A stretch of DNA of 64,000 bases from Lingula anatina (taxonomy: Eukaryota > Brachiopoda > Lingulata > Lingulida > Lingulidae), in the NCBI RefSeq assembly GCF_001039355.2, contig NW_019775504.1, positions 51,999 through 115,998 on the forward strand, read 5' to 3'. Position numbers and translations under genes: made by a program. Numbering within the stretch: position 1 is the first letter of the stretch; each line of letters opens with the position of its first letter. This document shows positions 56,401 through 64,000 of this stretch, piece after piece. The notes under the pieces are model-generated. The model saw nothing but the letters and a program-made list of their open reading frames with translations. It did not search any database and was not told the DNA's origin.

Positions 56401-57744
56401 GATTAACCTGTTGTCTATTTAACACATTTTTTTCTTTTCAGTGATATCTCATAACCTTGCTTATATCATTCCTTTTTTCCTTGAAAAAACAAGAGAAACA
56501 CAAACCCACATTAAGAAAATCCATTACCAGACTACTATAAAAATTCCTTACGAAAAAAAAGTGATATCTTTACCTGTAGCATGTCATTCTTTTTTGTTTT
56601 CTTAAAATACGATGTAATTTTATACACACATGAGAAATGTTGTGAAACTAACATGAATAGCCTTAATGTAAAATAATAATAATAATATTATAATAAACCA
56701 ACTCATTGCCAACCTAATATTATTCCCTTTATAATCTTTAAAATGTTTTTACAAAAACAAGACAAACCTATACACAAATTAACTGTCATTAATATGACGG
56801 CCATACGAAAAACCTTATGTACAAAAGATACTTTTTACAGAACTGACATTTATCAATACCCCACCATTTTGTGTGCCTTTTACTATTTACAATCCAATAC
56901 TGGATTTTTATTTCACAAGAATAACAAGCCTGACTAAAAACAACTGAGAATTCATATAAAATCAATTCTCTATAAAATTATGATAACAACAACCAACAAT
57001 AGCAGACTGATGTTCATTTTTTCTATCTTATAGACAGATTGACAAATAACAAAGTAAGACATTGTTACTGTGGTTAAAAGAGAAAATGTGGGAGATAAAA
57101 TGTCAACTATTAAGTACTAAGTTGTCAAAGTCAAGAAGGCTGCACTTTCAGTAATAAAGCTTACAGTTTTTCCTAGTGTACTAATTTAGAGTTGACAAAG
57201 CAGAACATTGTCCCCAAATTGCCTCTCTGTCCTATTAGAACCTGAAGTCAGCTTATAAAAATGTTTAACATGCTAAGATAAATTCTGTGTCTCCTTAAAA
57301 AAGACTTAAGCCTATAAGAATCACAAGCAACTGGTGAACAAGTATCATGTCGTGTGAACCCAACTTGCCTCTGAATATAATGACATAAAATTTAAAATGC
57401 ACATCACAGTAATTAATATGTATATCTTCTCAATTCCATGAAAATACTCAAGATTTAATTTCTGTCATTGGGGGTGTGTCCAGACATGGACAACTGAAGA
57501 CTGGAAGTAGGTCTAACTTGAGTCATCTGGCTAAAAGATTGTAGAGTGACCCCATCAATTTGTGTCGTCTTGCACTAATAAAAAGCATTACTAATAAAAG
57601 TCTGATATAAAATGCCTCCTTAAGTAGACCATTAAGAAACATGATAGTTATTACAACTTAAAAGCACATGTATACAAATATTATATATTTATCTCTAAAA
57701 ATATTGAGAGCTCTTTTGTAAATGATAAAAAATGTCCCCTCTCT
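53430..57744. other. Intergenic region downstream of PNP, no confident gene
   Basis: Mostly AT-rich and non-coding. It includes (TTTA)n at about 53510-53535, C- and G-runs at 54690-54705 and 55036-55048, and scattered short readings without recognisable products. Part of the right end must be PNP 3' UTR (minus strand); a minus-strand AATAAA at about 56906-56913 is one candidate poly(A) signal, with no transcript evidence. A possible small minus-strand two-exon arrangement at 55570-55950 is too weak to call. Confidence 0.4.
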
Positions 57745-60700
57745 TCACTCATCCTCCATTTCAGAGACGAGTCTTCGAATAAGAAGCTCCATATCTCCAG
57801 CTCGCATTTTTCCAGTCTCTAAAACCTCCTCGTGGTTAGGCACGCGATCATCTTCATAGTCCATGACACACACGTTGGTTATGAGTGACATTCCAAATAC
57901 CCGCATCCCACAATGCCTTGCTGTGACAACCTCAGGACACGTGCTCATTCCTTGAGGGAAAATTTAAAAAACATAAATAACGATAGAAAAGGATCTGCAT
58001 GAAATGAAGCCTTGCTGACTGAATGGTTACAATATGACTTAAAAGGAGACATTGTTTGATTTAAAAAAATTGGATTTTTGTCTTTATTATTATTTTGGGG
58101 GTGGGGGTTGGAGTGTGGGGGTAAAATACTGCACAAGTGGCCAATCATAACATATCAGCTTTCTTGACAAATTTTTCAAAATTTTCAATGATAATTCCCA
58201 AAAGACTAAATGAAAGTTTTCAGCTGGCTGTTAATCTAAATCTCAACTGCTGAAATTATTTTTATTAACACAACACACTTCAGGGGTCCCTGGTAGATGT
58301 GTGTTTTGACAGCGCCCCCTGGTGAGTGACAAATTGAAATGGTTAAAGGGGATCGAAAAAAGTGCAAAATTCACAACTCAACTAACAAAGTGGTGGAAAA
58401 GGGAAGACATGTTGCTTGAGAGAAATGTGAAAAGGGCAGTTTATTACGAGCAAATATGTCTATCCACATCTCTTACCTATGGCGTCTGTCCCTATTAGTC
58501 TTAGATATCGCAGTTCAGCAATCGTCTCAAAACTTGGTCCCCCAAGCATGGTGTAAACCCCATCCCGCAGGAAATCACCAAAGCCAAGGTTGTTTGCTAT
58601 TTCGTGTGCGAGTTTACGCAGTTTTTTGTCGTAGGCTTCTGTCATGGCAGGGAAACGGACACCAAATCTGAAATTTGAAAAAAAAAAAATTTGAATATAA
58701 TTTGTGGATGACAAAATTTAAACATAAAAGCTCTTTTTCACTCAGCTCATGCCCAACTGTTATCATTTTATCACATTTTATCATTTTATCACATTTTATC
58801 ATAGATGACATGATACTGGGGCAGATTGAGGCTGTCTTCTGGGTCTTCCCGAAGACAGTCAGATTTTCAAATTTGCATTGACAGGTATCTAATTTTTTCT
58901 GTCGAAAGACAGTCAAAAATAGAGGATGGATCAATGAGATAATTTGGAACATACAAAATGAAGAAGCCAAAATGGAAGTCAGTCCTCAATGTTCAATACA
59001 TCTAGCATATGAATCTATAGAATTCTACCAGTAGGTCTGTATATATGAAACAAGTGCAGGTGAACTATTTGCTTAATTAATAACATCTGTATCAAAGGAA
59101 GTCACTAACGAGAGTGATATCAAAACAAGCCTAATAAAGGAATTACTTTTTCCTCTAATGATCATTAGTGACAATGCATGGGTCTAGTAGTAAAGATTTT
59201 CTGAGAACAGTTCCTCGAAGAGGTAAACTTTTAGCTTCGAGTCCAAAATGTATCTTTGTGACCGCAGATCAATCATGGGTGGTCCAATCTATGTGGCGTT
59301 GCTTCATAAAAAGGATGAAATACCTCAGTTATTTTAACTTTTTATGGCATGAATAGCTGAAGCAACCACAGTTGCCATAAATAAGTATATAATCAATTGT
59401 TAAAAAAGTATATCAAGATTCTTTCTTTATTGACTGGATAACCCACAAAACCATAACAATGAGGATCATTAATCAGAGCAATTAAATAACAAGACAGCAG
59501 AACAAAGGGCTTAATGATTATTTTCTTAGCAGGATGATCAGTAACAAACTTGTGGTCAGTTCAGCTATTTACTGAATTTAACAGTCAACACTCCTGGCAT
59601 TACTCATGCCAGGGGAAGGGAGGGGGGCACTATGCACCCATGCCTTGCCTCGTAGCATCTTATTTCTCTATCCCCCCCCCCCTCCACCCTCAATTAAAAT
59701 AATACTGATAAATAAATAAAAAGTAAGAAGAGTGAAACAGACTACTGGTATGTACTGTAGGAAGTTTTTTACTCCAGTAACTTCATACTATAGAGAAATT
59801 GACCTCATTTTATGTTTTATATTTGACCAGGAAACTGAGACAAAATCTTTTTATCCTCCCTAAAGTATGACAGTGAATTCTTACATATGAATGGAACATC
59901 AGTCCCGTTTTTTCTTTGTCATAACACAGACATTTCTCATCCCTGTTGTAGTCAACTTGGTATATGAAGTATATGTGCAATAAGTGCTTTTTCACATGCA
60001 ATATACCAACTGTGTCTTGTATTGTTACATTAACAAATTAGATGAGTACAATGACAAGGCAAATACATCAATCACAAGCATGTCCACTTAAAAGGTAAAC
60101 AGCTCATGATGGTGCATATTTCACTATTTTGTTGAATGCACAAAGTGATTTAGTTAAAAATAATAATTTACTGACTATATCTTGCTGTTTTATCAACTTA
60201 GTGAAAGACAAGTTCATATTTTAAATGGTTTGCACATGAAACATCTACATGATCACAGCATGGACAATGTTATTGCATGCATGGCGCACGGCTTTTTCCA
60301 CGTGACTGAATAGTCTGGCTTTCTCTGTTGATGAATGATGAGAGAGAAGGACATAAATAATCTAACTCAAGCTTGTAGCTTCAGTTTAACATATCAATAT
60401 AAATGGCTGTTAAAAAGTAAACAACAACATGGACTTCAGTTTTCCAGTTACAGTATTGAGCCTCCAGGGAATATTGTTACAGAGATCATGGAGGGAATAT
60501 TGTTACAGAGATCATGGAGGGAAAACTGTCACTTGCCAGTCAAGAGATATTTTTTATTGGGAAAGAAAAAAAGGTTGTTTCCTTCAAATATAAATTCAAT
60601 AAATAACTGAATAAAAAATATATTGATGGTTGAATAATAAAAAAAACAGATGCAGATACTGGTATATAGACATCCACAAGCAAAGACAGGAGTAAACAAA

Positions 60701-60860
60701 CAAACTAACAAACATATAAACTGTCTACCTCTCACCATTTTCTCCCACCAGAGGGTTGTGAATAAATAAAAGAAAACAAAACAAACAAACAAACAAATAA
60801 ATATATCAAATAAATATATAAACCGTCTACCTCTCATCATTGTATCCCACCAGAGGGTTA

Positions 60861-60891
<31 letters not shown>

Positions 60892-61105
60892 ACAAATATA
60901 TTAAATAAATAAATAAATAAATTGTCTACCTCTCATCGTTGTCTCCCACTAGGGGGTTATTGCTGGCCATGCCCGGCATGTTGATGTGGTCCTTAATGAG
61001 CATCAAATCTCCCACGTGATAGTCTGGGTTCACGCCGCCCGCCGCGTTGGTCACAAACAGCGTGTTCACGCCCATCAGTTTCATCACACGCACTGGCATT
61101 GCACA
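57745..61105 (-). CDS. PNP: Purine nucleoside phosphorylase, C-terminal two thirds (3 exons; 5' part beyond window)
   Basis: Exons in transcription order: 61105-60930, 58667-58477, 57950-57745. They join in frame to 190 residues, corresponding to about residues 100-289 of the trimeric vertebrate enzyme, which cleaves inosine and guanosine with phosphate to the base and ribose-1-phosphate. Diagnostic blocks are [15 protein letters not shown] and NPLVG, then [16 protein letters not shown] (contains the purine-contacting Glu, Glu201 in human numbering), [15 protein letters not shown] (Met219), SLITN (Asn243) and NHEEVL (His257). All are kept, so the enzyme should be active. The first exon here begins in phase 0 after a CTCCAG acceptor; the roughly 100 N-terminal residues, with the phosphate-binding GSGLG loop, are not found up to 64000. 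The exon end at 60930 is repeated twice in the intron. Confidence 0.93.
60729..60930 (-). repeat. PNP exon end plus splice donor, repeated twice in the intron
   Basis: The authentic exon end GATGAGAG|GTAGAC (donor after 60930) is preceded by CCCCCTAGTGGGAGACAAC. Near copies of about 30 exon bases plus the GTAGAC donor end at 60831 and 60729, spaced 99 and 102 bases, separated by (TTTA)n-type tracts. Extending the exon into the first copy meets TAG immediately after the true donor (AGG TAG), so use of the decoy donors would truncate the protein. Confidence 0.8.
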
Positions 61106-61346
61106 CTGGAGTGATAGAAATGAGGATTTTGTGTAAATTTTTATTTGTGTGTTAGTAATTTTATACTATCTTCATCATATTTTCATTGCAACTTATACTA
61201 CAGCTGCTGTCTTGAAGGACATGCATCACACTCACATGTGTATATACGCACATACATGCAAAGCTGCATCCAAAGAGGCAATGATACAAACAAGTGCAAT
61301 CACAGATATATAAATATACACATAATTTATACAAACAATTGCATGC

Positions 61347-61401
61347 AGGCACGCACACACACACACATGCACACACATACACAGAGAGAGAGAGAGAGAG
61401 A
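61347..61401. repeat. (CA)n / (GA)n microsatellites
   Basis: Broken CA run followed directly by a GA run, in the PNP intron. Confidence 0.9.
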
Positions 61402-62836
61402 CTCTACTTTGCAAATCCACAAACTATCAAAAACATTATATGTAAATCATCTTGTTAACTGAAAGCTAAAGAGAACGATTAATTTTTCATGTACTCCCCC
61501 ATCACATTCATCCTCATCTTCATCAAATGTTACATCAGTTGCCAGAATAAGCATTGTTAACACAACACATGCACACACCCAGGTCATTTCACTTAATATT
61601 CCTTCCAATTATGTTATAAATAGGGCAATACCTTACTGAATGTGCCATCAATGAATTAAACGTCATTATTATCATTATTTATGTTTTCCAGTTTCCCTCC
61701 CTTGTCCAACAACAAGGTTAAGTCAAGGGTCATGCAGGTCATGACAGGAATGTTGATTTTTCAAAACACAATTGATAACATGACAGTAGATGTCTATCTC
61801 GAGAAGAAGTATTTCATAATTCTATAATCTTCAATTATTTAATAGTTGTTTTTCTTGGGTGCACTATGACAAACAAACCCTGGGCTATCCAGTGGTATCA
61901 GATATCATTTTCAAAACACCATTCATCAATACCATGACATTAATGGACCACTCTGTCCAGGCAAAATACGAAACTTATATTCATCAGTTATTTTCTTAAG
62001 GGCATTGTGATGTGTGATACACGGCTCATGGAGTCAGATGATAACTTGGCACACGCACATGTAGTTATAGCTGCGAATATATTTTAAAACATGGAATTAA
62101 TTTTTTGCTCAAGGTTTTAAAATTGCACAATCATGATGGCCAAAGTGGGAGACATACGTCAACCTGGATTGAAAATTGGCCTTTAGTTATAAACAAAATA
62201 AGAAACAGATTAAATAACTGTGTCCCACTGTTTTCTGAACATAAATTCTTAAAAATTGCACTTGGGGTATCAAAATTATTAACTATATATGGTTAGTTCA
62301 GGTTTATATAATTTTATATGTATTGCTCTATGTTGAAAACAATATTCTTGCATGTCTATTTAAATATCCATCTGTCTTTACAAGTTATGCACTTTCATTC
62401 ACTTCAGTATTAACAGAAAAAATTCCAATAATATGAGGACAAAGGTGATGTGGCTTTTTTCACTGAACTTCTACTGACAGGCAACATAAGTGGTGGTTTG
62501 GATGGAAACTCACTTACAAGAAATATATTTACCAGAATATATGCTGTACTATGAAACAATTGAGCTAGTCTACCTCATAATCCCTTAAGTCATTTAATGG
62601 CAGAATTTTTTGGAAAGCATTTGTCAAGAAAGATTTTGGAATCAATCACACAGTACTCTCAGATTGTGAGATCTGAGACAATAGCATCGATTATTTCAGA
62701 ATGAATATCTTGCATCCAAGCAAACTGAGAATCTCTTTTCGTTCCTCACAGATTTTGCAGACTTGGGTCCTTAAGACATACATGTATTGCAGTAAATTGA
62801 TGCAATGAAAGACACCCGTGTCCAAAAAAATTCCCC

Positions 62837-62880
62837 CTCTCTCTCTCTCTCTCTGTCTCTCTCTCTGTCTCTCTCTCTCA
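62837..62880. repeat. (CT)n microsatellite
   Basis: About 20 CT units with two GTCT interruptions in the PNP intron. Confidence 0.95.
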
Positions 62881-63649
62881 CATACAAATATCCTGAATAT
62901 TTATTTATTATTTCATTTATTTACTTGTCACTAGGCAAAAGTGAAATGAGAATGAGAGGGTGGGGAGAGAAAAGCATTACGAGTATATGGATGATTATTT
63001 ATTCATTAAATCTATAATTATAATCAATTAAAAGGTCTCTTGACTGCAGCTGCTCTGTTAAAGGCATAGCAACTGTTCATCAATTGATTTCCTGGGATAA
63101 ATGATGGTTTTCCCATACTTACCACTAGTTAATGCATCCATTCCAACATTCAAAGTTAGTCCATGATTTTTTTAAGTTAAATTTTTTGTCATTATTTTTG
63201 AAGAGAATATTATGGAGGTATAACAATCTATGAATGTCTGATGGCAAGCACAAATTCCAGAATAATTTTGACGCTGTTTTGGTGATGAAATGGAATTTAT
63301 TATATTTCTCTGAGTTGCTTAAAATGTATTTATTGTGAAATATGAATCTAATACAAACAGTTGTAACCCCTTTTTAAAAAACTCTTGATAATATCCTTGA
63401 AGATAAAGGCTGACTGAAGGCTGAAGCAACATTGATATAATACTGCTTCTATTATCTTGACCAAAAGGGTTATTTTTTCCGCACAACCTACAGCATAAAA
63501 ACAGGTGACCAGTTGGGATAAAATATGCAATAAAGGGTATCACTGATAATAACTTGATCAGTGAGGTAATGAAATATCGCTCTGATTTGGAAATCAACTG
63601 TGACAGCTAAGACCATGTAATGCTTAACTGCACTTGTATACTTACAATG

Positions 63650-63742
63650 GGGGGCGTCTCGATAGTCCGAAGGTTCATTGGTCCGAAGGTTCTATAGTGA
63701 ACATTCGGACCAATGAACCTTCGGACTATCGCTATGGCCCCC
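63650..63742. mobile_element. 93-base palindromic MITE with 8-base target duplication
   Basis: Ends GGGGGC and GCCCCC. The interior CGATAGTCCGAAGGTTCATT is matched by its exact reverse complement on the right (AATGAACCTTCGGACTATCG). TTACAATG flanks both sides (63642-63649, 63743-63750). The 8-base duplication fits hAT-type insertion. It has no coding capacity. Confidence 0.85.
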
Positions 63743-64000
63743 TTACAATGTGGCTGATAACAAGAACAAATTACAAGAATTAACTGTTACTTTAAAAAGT
63801 GATTTTTTTTTTCAGCTCTGTTTGAAGGGCTTAAAGGTGTCAAGTGTTCAGTGCAGTTAGTTGAAGGACAAAATTTCAATGGCTAGGACGTATCCAGGAC
63901 AACCTGAACAGAATATTGCTTTTCTTTCCCTAACTGGGTCAGCTGATGTCAGTGACAAAAGGTAAGCGAAAATTCTCTTTCATAATGCCCCGTTTATTTC

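Larger units (their letters stand above)
61106..64000 (-). other. PNP upstream intron (continues past window)
   Basis: No exon of PNP or of another gene is recognised on either strand. Contents are AT-rich sequence, (CA)n and (GA)n at 61347-61401, (CT)n at 62837-62880 and a palindromic MITE at 63650-63742. Confidence 0.5.

Overview
This is animal nuclear DNA. Its genes are split by GT..AG introns, with AATAAA poly(A) signals, many microsatellites and many short inverted-repeat transposons. The gene content (CNEP1R1, a vertebrate-type purine nucleoside phosphorylase, secreted EGF/sushi proteins) and a decayed tesmin/CXC-tailed transposon protein suggest a marine invertebrate, most likely a lophotrochozoan such as a mollusc or brachiopod. 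The species is inference and is not proven by the sequence.

Layout. 0.9-4.1 kb (+): complete six-exon CNEP1R1, the regulatory subunit of the nuclear-envelope lipin phosphatase. 4.3-9.6 kb and 11.6-18.1 kb (-): two complete eight-exon paralogues encoding small secreted proteins made of three repeats of a two-domain module (classical EGF plus a GNG-type EGF). They lie in a tandem segmental duplication whose edge falls inside the CNEP1R1 3' UTR, so an orphan copy of that poly(A) signal sits at 11.2 kb. 18.1-25.5 kb: transposon and repeat territory. 25.5-26.65 kb (-): terminal coding exon of an unrecognised multi-pass membrane protein with a 22-cysteine block. 26.7-35.6 kb: tandem arrays, one arm of a large inverted duplication and a further direct duplication. 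36.2-45.4 kb (+): complete 15-exon gene for a secreted 1051-residue mosaic protein (TSP1, EGF, sushi, ephrin-receptor-like, cbEGF, SCUBE-like spacer). 45.4-53.4 kb: the other arm of the inverted duplication, interrupted by a 5.45 kb terminal-inverted-repeat element whose exact empty site survives in the first arm. 57.7-61.1 kb (-): last three coding exons of purine nucleoside phosphorylase; its N-terminal exons lie beyond the right edge.

The secreted EGF pair and the sushi mosaic are likely extracellular matrix or humoral components. CNEP1R1 and PNP are housekeeping genes, and nothing in the sequence ties the loci into one pathway. The most interesting material is the alternating two-domain EGF family, the sushi/SCUBE-like mosaic, the paralogous arms that date several insertions base by base, and a PNP exon end with its splice donor repeated twice in the following intron. 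Gene models were built by reading splice sites and checking frame continuity by hand; no transcript or database evidence was available.
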